A DNA stretch of 64,000 nt, taken from Dicaeum eximium. Lineage: Eukaryota > Chordata > Aves > Passeriformes > Dicaeidae. The notes under the pieces were generated by a model that saw only the letters and a list, made by a program, of their open reading frames with translations, was not told the origin of the DNA and did not search any database. Every line of letters begins with the position of its first letter. The first letter of the stretch is position 1. This document shows positions 46,501 through 61,500 of this stretch, one piece after another. Location of the stretch: positions 62,001 through 126,000 of the forward strand of contig VWZP01006072.1 of NCBI GenBank assembly GCA_013396995.1, read 5' to 3'. The translations under genes and the position numbers were made by a program.

Positions 46501-49500
46501 TCTGATTGTTTTATTCTGCTCTGAAAAGGTACAAATCCATCACAAAAAGGGCAGCTAAATAAATGTCTTCACTGCCTGTCCCCAAAACCCCTTTACACAT
46601 CTGTCAGCACACTCATTATCTGTGCACAGTGCTGGCAACTGCCCAGAAGCACCTGCCTTCTTGCAACAAATTAACCCAATTCCCAGGTTTTTAAATGGAA
46701 AATGAGAAGTTTCAAGAAACAACTCTAGCCCCACTTCACAGAAAGACCTGGGAAAAAACAGCTTCTGCTCGTTTGCATATGGTCTTACCAGAGCCTGGAA
46801 TGATCTGTGTTGGCATCAGGTGCTTGTGATCATGAGGCTGTCCCTTCACACACTTCATCCAGGCATACAACTCCTTATCTGCAAAAGAGTATTGCCAGTG
46901 TTTTACTTCCCTTACACTGCACACAGAGCTAAGGTCTTTCACACTGGTTTGGTTAGAAACATTTCCCTGCACATACAGGCCTGCTGTCCAGGTATCTGGT
47001 GTGACAAGGACTTGCATACAAGAGCTCCTTTTCACATTAATGAAAAGAGTTTTAACAATGCTGAAATCTGAAATAGCTGCATCTGTAGCACAGGCCCTTG
47101 CCAATTACCTCCAAATTTCAAACTGTATTCCCTTTATCACATTTAGTGAGCTGCCAATTTAACATAGGCTGAAATCCCTCACAGCTGCTATTAAGGCCAT
47201 GAGCCCCCCCTGACGAACCCTGCCATGGAAAAGAGACATAATTAGACTGTGATTGTATGGTTCATCTAATTTGACACAATCCACACTCCAAGTGGAAGGC
47301 TGTTTTCAACCAGAGCTCGCCAGACAAGCCAAAAAGATGAACTCCTAACCAAGGCAGCTCTCTGATTCAGCTACACCAGTGGTACTGGTGGCACAAAGGA
47401 GAGGGAAGCTGCATCATGGATTTATATCACATTAAAGCAACCATGAAACCGTAAGTCTCTATCTACTGGCTGAAAATCATTGGTGCCAGCAGAGAGGGCC
47501 TAACTGGTAGGAAAGAGATGCTTTCTAAAAAGTTTAAGGAAGACTCTCAAAATATGTGAGGTAAAGAAAACACACAAGAAGAATGAGAGCAAAAAATGTC
47601 TGGCCAAGCAACTGGTCACCAACTTGCTATGTGATTTTGGAGCAGAAAGAATGCAATTTCTCTCTCAATCCCCAGTCTTGTATCCTATCCACTAAACTGC
47701 TAATTTTAAGACATTCTTCCAGGCCTTTTACCAGTCTGCTCACTCCAGTAATTCTAAGGAACACACCATAGGAAGCATTTAACACATTTAAGGCTTTTCT
47801 TTTTTTACACTGTAGTAGGTACACAGTGTTTCAAATGTTCCTTCAGATAAATACTAAATTTATAAGCTGTTCAATAGTGTTTGTAGCACCTAAAACATGT
47901 GAATATCCAACTGGTCACAAACATAAATAAATCAAGACAATAAAACAGTATGCAAGAAAATAAAACAGTATGCATCTATCTAATCTGTTTTCTCACGGAA
48001 ATGTCTGTAACATGGCATCCCACTTGATGGTGCCAAAAACTGTCTGCAGGTAACAATGGGTGCATATTCATTCTCTCATGTAGTAAAGTGATAAGAGAAG
48101 TCATTGATAAGTATCTGAATCTGGAATATTTATACCTCTGACATTCCTGCTGAAGCAGGGAAAAACCAGGGGATTCTCTGTTATATTCAGCAACTGTGAA
48201 AACAACTACTGGTTCCAGGAAAAATGGTGTAATATAAAGTCCTATTATATAGAGATGGGTGGGTGGTTCTGAACATTTTTTAAGAGAGTGCCAAAGAAGC
48301 AACACAGTCCACATGAATCCTACAGCATCATTAGAAATGAAGCCACAGTGAGGGAAGCTGTCGTACTTCTGCTTTCACATGTAAAATTGCAATCAACAGA
48401 AAGGAGAAAGTCCTCCCTGTAAGAAAACTGAAGAGAAGCCTCCTTCTTTATACTGCTTGTTCCAACTTCTAAGACATTTTACTAAAACTTTCCTGGCTGG
48501 TTAACACACGCTATAAAAAGCCTCTGACTGCGTGTTCCCACCAGGGTAAATAATGTTTGGCGGATATCCCAAGCCACGTCAGATGGATGCACACACATGC
48601 GCACACAAGGATTTCAGCCAGCCAAGAGCTGCTGAAGTATTAACAACTGTTCTCAGTGAGGGAAAATACTGACATTAGCTCCCTAAAAACCTCAGTGTAG
48701 GAGGCCTGTCGCTGCAAGCCAGGGACAAAGTGGGTGAGACTCTCCATTTGGCAAAGCTTTGCCACCTAATAGTTAAACTTTATTTTACAAACATTTCACA
48801 TCTGCGACATTACGCGGCTATGACAAACATGGAACTGCTTTTCAAAACAGCATTATGCTTGAATCAGTTCCTGGCACTGTGTCTGACCACAGAACTGTGC
48901 CAGGGCACAATGCCTGCCTCCCAGGGAAGGCAATGCATTCCACCAAGCAGCCTGCACACCAGTGTCACAGCCCAGGGCTCCAAGCCCAAATCAATCCTCC
49001 AAGTCGTTCCTCCTTTCAACTGCAACCCAGCTGGGTCACCAGAAATCAGAGGTTTGCAAGCCAGTCCTGTTATACTTCTCTCTCTCCAGACTAGAGTAGA
49101 CATTTCCATTAGAGCACAGGATAAACCACATATATGTGTAGGCTTACAGATTATGAAACTTTCATTAACATTCATTTTAAATACTACCCAAAGTACTTCT
49201 CTCCATGTCTTTCTTTTTTATGATAAAACAATAAAATAGGATATTATGTCAGTATAACAAGCCACTTCTGAAGGGAGAACTCCAGAAAGCATTCAAATCA
49301 AGGCAAGTCTTAACAGCAATGAGTTACCATAAACAGGGAGGTGTGGCTGAGCACCAGTCTCACAACTCAAGAACAAGATTTAACCTTGAGGGACAAGGCA
49401 CAAGCAATCCACAACAATCCACACAAAAAGACTGAAATGCGGATGAAGAGCCCCCACAGCAGTCATTGCTTTCTGAATGACTGATTGTGTCAGTATCTAC

Positions 49501-52500
49501 TGACAAAAAAGAAGATAAAAATTATCTAAGAGAAACCAATACACACAAGAAGTAATTTAACACTTTCCAGAAAGACAGTTCTAATGGATCAGCAGCTCTG
49601 CAACAAATGAGAATAAACAGCCTATACAGTACTCTAGTTCATAAAAAACTGACCTCTAGAACTTTTCCTTTCCTTTGCTTTGTAACAATCTAGGCAGACC
49701 ACAAATCCACATTTTTGGCAGACCCAATGAATGTTAAATAATGTGGCTTCACATGCATCACACATCTCACGGACTCCTCTCACTGCTCTCTTCCATGCAA
49801 TTTTGGCTGAAATACAAAATAAGCAGAATAAAAGGACTGAAATTTAAATGCAAAGCACAGAATGAATAGTCTTTATAGATGAAGCATTCATAAGTCTCCC
49901 CTCAGACACAACTGGGTTTTGGGGGAGTAAAGTGATCTTTCATGAACAGGCCATCAAGAGCTACCCCCTTAGTTCCATTACACAGCATCCCCTTCAATGC
50001 CACTATCAACACATTATAAAGAAATAAAGCATTCAGAAAACAGACTAGGGTAATTCAGGAAAGATATTGCTGCAAGTATTAACGTTTTTAGCACACACTT
50101 TTAACCCCATGCACTCAAGAGGGTTTTTCACCTGACTGCCCACGGGACACATTTGATCTAAAGGGCAGCCAAACCAGTGAGCTGGACAGTTGAACTGGCA
50201 GGAGGGGAGGGAGGTGCCTGTTCAGCAGACCTGGCTAGTTAATATGTGTTTTCTGCTCCACTTCCTCCTCATACAGCCTGGAATTAGCAAAGCCACCAGC
50301 CTGTGCCCATCTGCTGTGGACCAGAAGGATGGACGGTGGCGTTGGTGGGGAGGAGGTGACAGTGTTAGCACATGCCCTGCGGGGCCTACGCTGCTCCACT
50401 CTTCTCCTTTGTTTTGGGAAGGAGACACATCAGAAACACATCATTTGTTGGCAGCAGTCAGGAGCTGGCTCCCCACAGGCCCTGGCTGGGAGCTGGCTGC
50501 TCTGGCTGGAGAGCTGGAGGCCAAGCTGGGAATGGAGGCTACTCCAAAGCCAACAGGAGCCTGGCCCCAGCCCCGCACAGCCACAGCACAGGGAGGGGAT
50601 GGAAAGAACCCTTCCCAGCATGTCTCCTACCAAACAGCCTAGGAAAATGCAACAGCCAGGGCAAGAGAGCTACACAAAAGGAAGCAATGGTCATCCAAAA
50701 AAAACTGCAGGACACTTGAGAGCTTTGAGGGTTCCTCACCGTCTTTTTTCACCCAGGACATGGCTGTTTTCTCCGACGTTACCAACTGACAGAATTTATC
50801 CCCTATGATATCTAGAATGTATTTAGAAGTCTCTAGGTCCAGTTCATCATCTTCATAGTTTTCATGTGTCCATAAACTCAGTGCTTCATCATCATATTGA
50901 TCAGGAGAGGAGAAACCATCTATTCTAACCACTCCATTCTTACTAAAAGACAACCTAAAAAAGGAAAAGAGATAGTTTGACTGCATGTATCATTATACTC
51001 TGACTTCCAACTTACTTGCTGCTTAAATCTTACAACACAGAAGTTCTTTTTACCTTATCATTCTACACCCTTTTTTAATTTTAAAATAAATCTAACTGAT
51101 TAAAATAGCTTTAACATGATAAATAAGGAAGCATGAAAACTAAAACTAACCTTTTAGGAACTTTTTTCCATTCTCATCATTCTCTCTCTCTAGCATTTAT
51201 TACTCCTTTAAAATTACACACAGAAAAATTCTTTTTTTTCTGTTTTATTTGGGTCGAAGTTTCTTTCCACTTTCTTTCCTTCCTCACTTTCAATTTTTGG
51301 AATATCTGTGACAGCAGTCACTCACTTTGACTTATATTTTACAGATCTTTGTATCCTACTGCTCTCATACTGAGAAAACATGAGTTCAAACACTACATTT
51401 AAATTTTTCTAGGCAGAACAAATCACTACTAGAAGTTAACGTTTTTGTATCCATTAAACTTTGACCTTTAAAAGGCTTTCCTGTTACCCTACCAAGGGCT
51501 GTTCCACTAACCCTGGCTATACTTAGCCTATTTTTGAGCAGAAACAATTAATCATTCCATCTCAACCAAAACAGGACAAGTCATTATACAGATTATAACA
51601 GTTATGGAATTTATGCCAGCGAAACAATCCTGAATTTAAAAGTACCAAAAATAACATTTAGATATGTATTCAAATGAACAAGATGAAATTATCAACTTTC
51701 AGCTTTCAAAACAACAACAATTTCCAAAATAGTGTAAACTTCTTTTGCAATTCAAGCCCTACTGTCTAAACACTATGAAAATAATTAAACTGCTGTAAAA
51801 TTTACCACAACATAATAAAAACATTCAAGTATTTTAATTCAATACTGGTTTTCTAAAAACTGGTTTTATGTTGGCAAACCTTTATGCGCTCTCCTTTATA
51901 CAGGAGGAAGAAAATCAACCAAAATTACAACTTTGCCAAATGTGGAAGCAAATATTCTTACAGAGAAGGTATTCAGAGTCCAACCTTGAAATGATTCCTA
52001 TAGATCTACCAAGTCTTGTAACTGAAGATTCATTAAAAAATTAAACCCCATTTAGGGAATAGTGTTTTGTTGAAAACAAGCTGGATTAATATTGACAGCA
52101 CAATCCATAGACAAACTGAAGCAGTTTTACCCTTTCTTGGCGCTTCCTGAACCTCAGGAAACTTTCTTCCTTGGGAGTTTTCCTTGATGGGACATTAATT
52201 GCCAAAAAAGGAGGTCACAACTCCTCTCTGCCCTCAGAAAACTCCCAGAAAACCCTGAGCAACATTCCCACCATATACTGGCATAAGAACAATTACAAAT
52301 AAGTGCAGCTCTGTGGTTGTAGAACTTGTCCAGAAAAACTGAAGCTTGCCTTTTGAAAATCCCACTTCAAATGTCAGACACCTGTGTAATGGTGATGTGC
52401 TGAATTTTCTGCTTGCCTAAGGTACACCAGACAGATGTTCTGATGTCTTTGCTAAAAAGCTTTAAACAGTGATGAAGTCAATCCACAAAAGAAATGTAAA

Positions 52501-55500
52501 TACTGTTAAAATGGATGCTGTCTTTTATTGGGTGGACTGAGCCAGAAAAATCAGACATGCTTTCAAGTATGCCAGTCCTTTGTCAATATTATTTTGAAGA
52601 GATGAAGCACCACATTACCAGGAAACTGGGCATACTTACCGCCGAAAGTAGTAAAATCTACAAAACACTGGCGAGTGAGTTGGTTCTTCTCCTTTCTTAC
52701 TTCTTATTAACCTACATTCTCTGCATTTTTGCAAATTTGGTCCTATTTCAGAACAAGAATCATCCTGCAAAAAGGACTCTCCCGTTTGCTTCAGCTTCTT
52801 TACTTTGCGCCAGTCTTTTAACACTGAGCGAGGTATACCAGCTGCAAAAGTAAGGAGAGGTTCAGATGAGGTACTGGCACTGCTTCCTCACAGATCACAG
52901 TCCAGATAGTCAGCATTCAACATTTTTTTCTGGTACATGGTTACCTGCATAACATATTTCATTTTTATTTCCAGTTGCCTGCCTGTCAGTACTGCAGTTA
53001 AAAAAGCAAAGGTACCAATTAAACTTACACAGGCAGGAGCACAGTTAAGTAACTGCTAAGCTCCCAAGACACTAAATTTTCCCTTATATTAGGTGTATCA
53101 TTCCCCAGATATTCTACTAAAACCACCTTCAGAATTTCATTCTGACAAAAAAAGCAAAGACATAAAATATTGCAAGAAAGTTAGATTTGAACTCTGTTTC
53201 AAGTGAAGGTATAGGCAAAAAAGGCTACAGTTTAATGAATAAAAGTAGAGCTTTAAAAAACCAAACTAAAACCAAATTCCAACTCCTTCAAAACTTTTTT
53301 TTTAAAGTTACAGATATGACTACAGAACAGCAGTTTTATTCACAGAATCCACTTACACTCACCTGGTTTGTTGGCTTTGCAAGGCCAAGCAGTATAATTC
53401 TATTTTCGATACTGAAGTCAGCAGATCTGACACCAAGTAACATGAGGAGCAAGTCTATTGAGTAATAAGTGCAATTTTCACCTACAGGTTTTGAAACTGA
53501 ACCCTGTTGTTATTTAACCAAGCTTTCATTTTAAGGAGTCTTGAAAGTGGCACCACTCTTATCTGCAGACTGAGAGAATTACCCGTCATTTCACCTACCA
53601 CTACTCTTGAAAGTTCATGTCCTGTAAACAGGGATCTGATGTAGGATGATAAAAGGGTCAGGGTGCTAACTCTGGACCTGGTGCCTGGGTTCAGATTGGT
53701 ATTCTGCCAGAGATGAGTTGCACAAACCTCAAGTGACAGACTGCCTATGCCTCAGTTCTTGGCGTAGAAACCACACTCCATACTCACCCAAGGCATGGCA
53801 GTAACTGGATTAAAACCTAAAGAGTAAAACCTACAGGCCCAAGTACAGGTTCACTAGTCCAAAACAATGTTTTCTGCCTTGAAAGCAGAGATCCTGGGTG
53901 TCATCTGGGAGCTGCTAGACTTCAAGCTCTACGGGTAGGCACTTGCAAGACCCTCAACACTTGCAGGGCTGTGAAAATCCTTGCTCTGCAGGAAGGAGCC
54001 TCCCAGCCTGGAGCTCTGAGTGCTCTGGCTAGTGCACCAGCTCCTGGGGGGCTTTCCAAAACAGCATCAGGACAAAGCACTTTTCTACCCTGGTGGAACC
54101 CACATACCACCCATGCTGCAGAACTGCACTGAGCCCCAGACCCTGAAGCACAGCCAATTACCTGCAGCTGCCTAGAGAGAGCCCAGGCAGCTGTTCCAAG
54201 GAAACATCATCTTTCCTGAAAGCTCCTCAAAGTTGACTATGATTTTGTGTAAAATCTTTGTGGAAAGTTCTTTTTGAAAGAAAAAACAGCTCTCTTGCAG
54301 AAATTTACCACGAAAAAAAATCTTTTGCAAGGTCATAAACACTTAATATGTTAAATATATGTATTTACAGCTTAAGAAGGGAAGCTGAAAAAGATTTTAC
54401 AGGCATGTTCACTTTGGTCTCCCCTTTACTTGGGAGCAGAAAGAAAAAGTAATACTATTGCCCCTGGACTAAATTTCCAGAATACTTCAGACGGACTATG
54501 CTACTTTCAGCACCCAGTACAATTCTGGGATCAAGTACTTCCAGATATCAGAAGAGTAACTTTATACACCAGACAGTGAAAAGCCACAGAATGTAATTAC
54601 AGACAGTATTGCTCATTTTCTTGCTACCTGTACTTAAAAAGTCTTACAAGAAGTAATTTAATGGTAGACTCTCTAATACCTAACCAGACCAAAGACAAAG
54701 AAGAATCCTTGGAGAAGAATAAATTGGGATAAAAAATAAAGGCAAGTTTTTAAATAAAATCCCTTATGTTGGCAGACCAGTTTCTCTTTTCAGATTAATC
54801 TAGTTACAATCTGCTACATTTTGCAGTATTACATTTAAATGGAAATTCATATTTCCCTAAATTTTTTTTATTCCTTCAACAAGAGGGAGGTTAACACCAT
54901 GTGCTACACATGCTAGTTAGGAATGTGAAATTATTCTCCCTTAAATCTTTCATTAATTAACCAAATCGTAACTGAGTGGCATCAGGCTCTCAAGGAACTG
55001 CCTCTGGCTTTCTGATCAAAGGATGAATTAGAGTTCAACAACAGACAATCTTTCCCTCCAGCAGTGCTCTAAAAATAAATGCATTAGATCTTAAAATAAA
55101 AAAAAAATTCAACACATATATATATAGCTCAATACAAGTGGCACAACTATATGCACCAGCCTACTCAATTCTGATGAATAAACGAGATGGTTTACTGCTT
55201 ATTTTTAGGCCAAGAACCCGTTTGTTAACACAGATATACAAAATGCTCTATTTCTTACACCCGGATATTTCAAATGGCCTCAAGACAGATAAATCAAGAC
55301 CTACTCATTTACACAGGCCTGGTTTTTAGCTCTTTTCCCAGCTATCGTGCATGACAAACCCTCCAGGACTATCAGTGTTGGACTTCACACACTTCTGTGT
55401 CTTCCCAATCAGACCAATATACTCACTGCTGTTACTGCCGCTCTGTAACTTCAGCTTGCTTTTTTCTTTGGCGCTCCTGCTCAGAACACCATTTGGTTTC

Positions 55501-58500
55501 ACTTCTTCCTCGGTATCACCCTTTTTTTTCTGCAAATCATTTTGTTTCTTTTTGTAAGTTGGCTTGGGCTGCCGTTTAGTCCTTTGCTCTGACTTGCTCT
55601 CGCTTTCATCAGAGTCACCACTTTCAGAGCCAGACTCATAAGTTCGTTTTCCTTTTCTCCTTGGGTGCTTATCTTCCTTTACAAACTTATCTGCCAAGAT
55701 TTTGCTATCTATGTTATTTTGCAAATCATTTGATGTAGAAGCTATTAAATTGACAGTACATGGCTTAATAATTTCTGAAACACTGTTCCCTGAATTCTCC
55801 TTTTTATTAGTGTTTTTATCTTCCTCTGAATGCCTTGTTAGCCAAGCCTTTTTCAGTTTAGTGTGGTAGTTTGGCTGACTCGTCTGGGAAGTTTGCCCAC
55901 TGCCTACAGAGTTCGCTTTGTTTATTGTATTACAGACGATAGCACTGTCTAGGGAGAGAGAGGTTGAAAATGTCTGATTTTTCACAGAGCTGGACTCTGT
56001 CTCAGTGGTGTTGCTACTTTTAAACTGAGCCGCAGCCAACGCTGCCTTGTGCTTTTTCAAATGGACGAAGTCGGTAGAGGTGGAGAAGCCCGAGCCGGGC
56101 TGAGCAGCGCTGGCTGTGCTGCCAGCAGCGGATGTAACCGGAGCTGGAGCGCTGACCTTGCACTCCTGGGGCTGCTGCGCTGCCGCCTGGCCGGCCGCTC
56201 GCGGGGCCGCACACTCCGGCGGCGCGCAGGACCCCGCGCTCGACACCGAGCAAGTCACTTCAGAGCTGCCCCGGCTCGACACGCTGGTTGTCAGTGCTGC
56301 TGGTGCGGTGACATCCGTTTTGGTGCTGCAGATGATAGTTGTGGTAGGGGTGACGGCACGAGGAATGCTGCCTTGCGAGACAGCTGCAAATTTCTTTTCA
56401 TACTGTGTGCGAGCACTGTCTGAGTTCATATTTGGCAGTATGATCCTTCCAGTCTCCCTGGCTTCCGCTGTTTTCAGGCAATCTGCTACATTTGTCACAG
56501 CTGAAGATCTCTCACTAGCTCGATCTTTGGAAGCAGACTGCATTACTGGTACATTCTCGTATTTTGTGCTAGAAGGAGGACGTACAATAACAGATGCTGT
56601 AGCGGACTGCGACTTTCCACTCATTCTTTCGCTGTGCCAATCCACTTTTTCATTATTTGGGGCATTATTAGACTTCCACATTTCTGATAAATTCTGTTCA
56701 GAAGTGCCCTTGTAAACAGTTTGGGCTTCCTTGGGCTCAGGTACTAAAGTTGGTGGTTTCTGCAACTCCTGTATTTTGCCACCACCAGCATTAACGGGCT
56801 GAACAGGGGTTAGAGTTGGAGGTGAAAGGCTGCTGTAGCTGCTCTCCTTCTTCTCCAGGTTCTGGTGCACAGGAGGGTGAAACACAGGGGCCCTATGCAA
56901 GGCAGGCATACTCCGGAGTGTATTTGAAGATGAGACTGACAACTGAGTAGGGCTCCTGCTGTCACTTCTGAAAGAATTTACAGAGTGAGACTGCACCGAC
57001 TGTGAAAGCTGCTCCGGTACCTTGCTTGCAGAGCCTTCGCTCTCTGGTTGGTGCTTAATTAAAGGTGGCGGTTTTGAAAGGGAAGAAATGTAGGAGGGGA
57101 GAGCCTGGGGACTAGCTGCTGTTGAAGGACAATTAGTTTGCTTATCAACATATATACCTGAAGCTTCCTTTGATGGGTAAGATCTTGGTGGTTCATTTAC
57201 TACACTGTTAGACAAGGTAGTGAAATAGTTACTCTGTGGCAAATTCTGTGGAACCGAATGTTTCATTTTATACAGTTCTGACACAGAGCGTTCAGCATCT
57301 TTGTCGTATTTCACTGAATGGCTTTTGGGACTTGAAGATAAGGATGTTACCCTGGAGTAGTTCTCTCTCTCTCCCTCCAGTGCTTTTATTTTAGCTGTAA
57401 AAGGAGCAACTTCAATACTTTCTTGGAGTATCCGTCTGTGTTCTTCTTTGTATTTGCTCAGTCGCTCCCCAGTCTCCTGTGGTGGCCTTGGCAGCTGGTT
57501 CAACATTGGATCTGCATAATGTCTGTGCATATGGCTCTCCTTTGCTGTCTGCGCTCTGCTCTGCTCCAGCTCACTCTTCACTGGTGCGGTGGTAACAGAA
57601 CGCAAAGGCTCAACAAAAGCTTTCCTCTCCAGTTCTCTGTTTGAAGAAAGGTTAAGCAAACACAGGTTAGCCTGAACGTAGTACAGTGTGCTAGACGGAA
57701 GACCTTTCTTCCCATGCCCTGAACGAAGTTATCTATTAACACTAAATAAACTTTCCTCTATATTAAGTACAGTTTTCAGAAGTCTTCAAATGACTCATGA
57801 ACTCAAGTACCATACCAAGTCAACACAATGACAAGCCCGTGTCCCCCACAAGCATCCATGTCTACAAACAAATAAACTAAAAGGAAGCTAAAAGGCAACA
57901 TCACTTGCAGAAATGTACCCTCACACACAGAGCTCAACAGCAAACTTACTCTTTGCGCTGCTCTACAAGACTTTTGGACAAAGGCGGGCTGGAATGCGTC
58001 GTCAGTTTGAGAGGCCGAAGGGGATCTGCGCTGGATGGCCGCACAGGAATGTGACTCCGTAAACCAAGGCTGTCAGCTGAGGTCACTGGGGTGGGCTGGT
58101 GTAACCAGGGGCTGGGAGTATTCTGTTGACACCAACCAAAATGAAAAATAAAGTCACATTTCAAAATAATCATGGGACCACAAGGGTAACTTCACCAAGT
58201 CTTACCAATGAACAAACTAAAGTAATTTATTTCAGTATCAAATCATAAACAGTAAATAAAATTTAACATTTTAAGTCACTTTTTTGACCAACTAAAACAT
58301 GATTCCACTTCCCCTGGACTTTCAGCATACAGAAGTTTATACATTTCAGAAGCATTCTTAGAACCATTTAATTTCCAAGTACTCAGGATGAGCAGTTAAT
58401 TCTAGAACAGCATCTCAAGCTCATCAAAATTAACAAATCAGTGACAACCTGACAACACTTAAATTAAGTTACCAGTAAAAAGACTGTTACCTCTTCAAAG

Positions 58501-61500
58501 AATTGCAAGAAGTATTTCTTTAAAAATACAAATATGGTTTGATATTTCTGGAAGCAATTTTATCTCCAGCTTTATGACGAATCTCAATAAAAATGATGTA
58601 AGTATCTCTCTCCTGGACTGCTCCCTTTCTGCCCCAACCAAATGATTAAGAATGATAATCCTAATTAATCTGCTTTATTTAGTCCAGCCTTTTTTTTCTT
58701 GGCTTGGTCATCATTATCACACTATTAAAACCATAAATGTACATACTTGCCATACTGTGCAGCATGGCAAACACACAGCCCAATTTTATGCTGTATACCC
58801 AAACACTCCAAAGAAGGGCCTCCTCATTTAGACACGCTGGTAAATCTTAATCTAAGAAAGTACTTTTTAATCTACTACTTTATTAAGTTTCTGTTTTCTT
58901 ATCTTTACTGAAACTTGTGTAACAGCCTGTAGAAAAGACCAGGAGCAGCCCTCTCTCTCCTCTGCTTAAAAGACCTGCTCACAAGAAGCACACACAGCAG
59001 AGTGGAAAAGCAGGACACTGCTCAAGTGGAGCTCAAGTGCTGGGGACAAGCCAAGAAGGGACTGGGGACAAGAGTAAGCTTTTGTGCACACCCCAAAGCC
59101 TCGTGGTGCTTGCCCATCCCTACACTCCTCACCAGTCCATCCCTATCCTGCTCCCGAGACTTGGCAGCTCCAGTTGGGAACTGCTGAAGCAGAAGGGGAG
59201 CCAAGAGCTCTCATGACACATGCATAGAGCACAGAATAGATGTGCAGGTGCTACAACTTTGAAGTTATGATTTTGGTGTTTTTGCATATTTAAAGCAGCC
59301 GCTTGGGTTAGTGCTCACAGTTTTAGTGCGCACGTTTCCTAGGCCAGGAGTTCCCACAGTGCGGTGAGTTCCCACGAACAGTCTGTAAGCTGAATTAAAG
59401 TATTATGCAAACAAGGCCCGTCACCTTCTCCCTAGAGGAGCTGGGGAACATCTGCCTGAGCACCAAGCATTGCTCAAACAGCTTCGTGACTCCACGTGCA
59501 ACCATCCACTGCCCAGCTCCAATGTGGGAGCTGCCACAGCCACCCAAGGACAGTAGGGGAAGGTGGGCTTGGGCTTCCTTCAGCTCAGAGACACAGCTCA
59601 GCCCTGAGCCAAGGGTGGATGCTGCTGCTGCTCTAAGAGCTGAAACACAGATCCCTTTCTGTGATTGTGGCATCCATGCAAACCGACCTTGGAAACGCCC
59701 ATTCTGGGTTTCTAAGATCTATTTTAAAAAGGCCTCCAGTGCAAGAGCCAGAAGACAAGTCACCACAAGACAACTGCCACATATCAACATAATTAAAAAG
59801 CTACGTGCCTCAGTATGCAGGGCTGCATTCTTCAGGCAGCCAAAGTGAAAACAACGTCTATCTTAAGTTCTTTTAAAATGGACTTCTGTATGAGGTGGAG
59901 CAGACAGCAACATGAAAAGATAAATCCACCTATCTTTTTCTCTTAGGCTTTTATTCACTGCTACATTTTGATTTTATCACATTTTAGATCAAACTCACTT
60001 CATACTACAAGGCCAACTCAAACTGACTGTTTTGGGAAAGATTTAGCCACAATGGTTTGGCTTTTTTTTAAGAATGAATCTGGGGAGGAACAGCCTTCCC
60101 CATGATGAAAAAGAAAAATCTTTCTAACCATTCAGAAGGCCAAGCTTTGACACAAAGGCTTACAATTTGGCAGAAGGACCACTGTCAGTGACATGCCTTT
60201 TGTGGTCCCTGTGAAAATCTGCCCAAATTAGGCCAAGTTGAAAGCCTCTAAAGATCACTATGCACATGCTCAGTGGTGGTTTAATTGAAGCTGGCAGTAA
60301 AGCTCTCCAAAGTTTCTGTCTGCACTACACACACTTCATCTTACACTATTCCTCTGAGGTGCCTGCAATGAGCATGCCATATCCCAAGCCTCCAGGAGCT
60401 AAGAAAACTTTTCCTGTAATTGCCACGTCTGCCTGCCAAACCCCACCACTGCACTGGGCACTAGGCTGAAAAACACAAACTACTTCTTCTGAGACTCCAG
60501 TGGTTACACTCAGCAAACAGACAGAGCAATCACCCTGACTTGAATACAGAGGAGGAGAAAGCAGATGGGAAGGCAGAGATGTGTGTCAACAGAAACAGAA
60601 GGGGAGAAAACGACACGCCAAGAAAGGGTACACAGACAGGTGTAAAGACAAGAGAAATGGGTGTACAGAATGCATGAAATATTTATAAATGCAAGAGTAT
60701 TTCTCTTCAGAACTTCCCATTGGATTTAGTACTCCATCATTCTCCATCTTTCATCATCTTTGAGTGAACATGCACAAAATTTCTCTATGAGACGAATGTC
60801 CCACCTCTCCTAATATTTCACTTACACAATGGTACACAGTTTGAGGTAGCAAATATTTACCCTGTGAACTTGAGTTCCCAAACAAGTTGACTGACCTCAC
60901 CTTTAGTCATCAAAATCAAAATCAAACATTTCATCTTTCTTTAGTATTCTTAGGAAATCAAGGTCTGGAAAAATTCCTTACACACATCCACCATGAGACA
61001 GTGGTTACTGCTGCCAACTCACAAACCCTACCATCACAATATGCTCAGTGTGACACAAACCACCACATCTGTACCTAGGAAATCACTGCTGGGAGACACC
61101 AGGCCCAGCTAAATAAGTCATTAAGAAAGGATCTTAACTTACCCTTCTCAAGGAAGCCTCCGCGTTAACAGGAGTTTCTGGGTGGACCCATTTGGAGGAG
61201 GGCAGACCGAGTCCTGAGTAAGCATGTGTTCCATTTGGATACTGCCAAATAATTGGATAAAGCCCTAGCTGATTATAGGAAGCAGAAGGATGAGCTTGTC
61301 CGAGAAGATGTGGAGACTGGTGTTGTAACATCTGTTGCTGCTGCTGGTGTGCTAATGCCAAATGGCTTAAGCTGCTAGCATGAGCAGTCTCTAGTCGCGG
61401 GTGGGCACCCAGCAAGGAGGCAGCAGGCACTCCGGGCAACACTGCGGGAAGTAGATGAGGGTGATGAACAGAATGGTGAGATGCGCTACTAAGGGGGTGG

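Noticed and set aside
47590..47725. Possible tRNA-derived SINE relic ('cttgctatgtgattttgg', 'tcctatccactaaactgct')
   Set aside because: The two resemblances point in opposite orientations and are too short to call without a repeat search.
48730..49239. 169-codon plus-strand frame in a JMJD1C intron
   Set aside because: No recognisable domain, no splice or promoter context, and composition like the surrounding intron.
50190..50808. Overlapping plus-strand frames of 115-159 codons
   Set aside because: All three phases are open in a GC-rich intron segment, which points to composition rather than coding.
56116..56715. A 199-codon plus-strand frame and shorter overlapping ones
   Set aside because: They lie antisense to JMJD1C exon 5, in its GC-rich part, and have no domain; the minus-strand coding frame explains them.
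59335..59395. Possible hAT element end ('ccaggagttcccacagtgcgg')
   Set aside because: Single short resemblance, no terminal inverted repeat or target-site duplication found.
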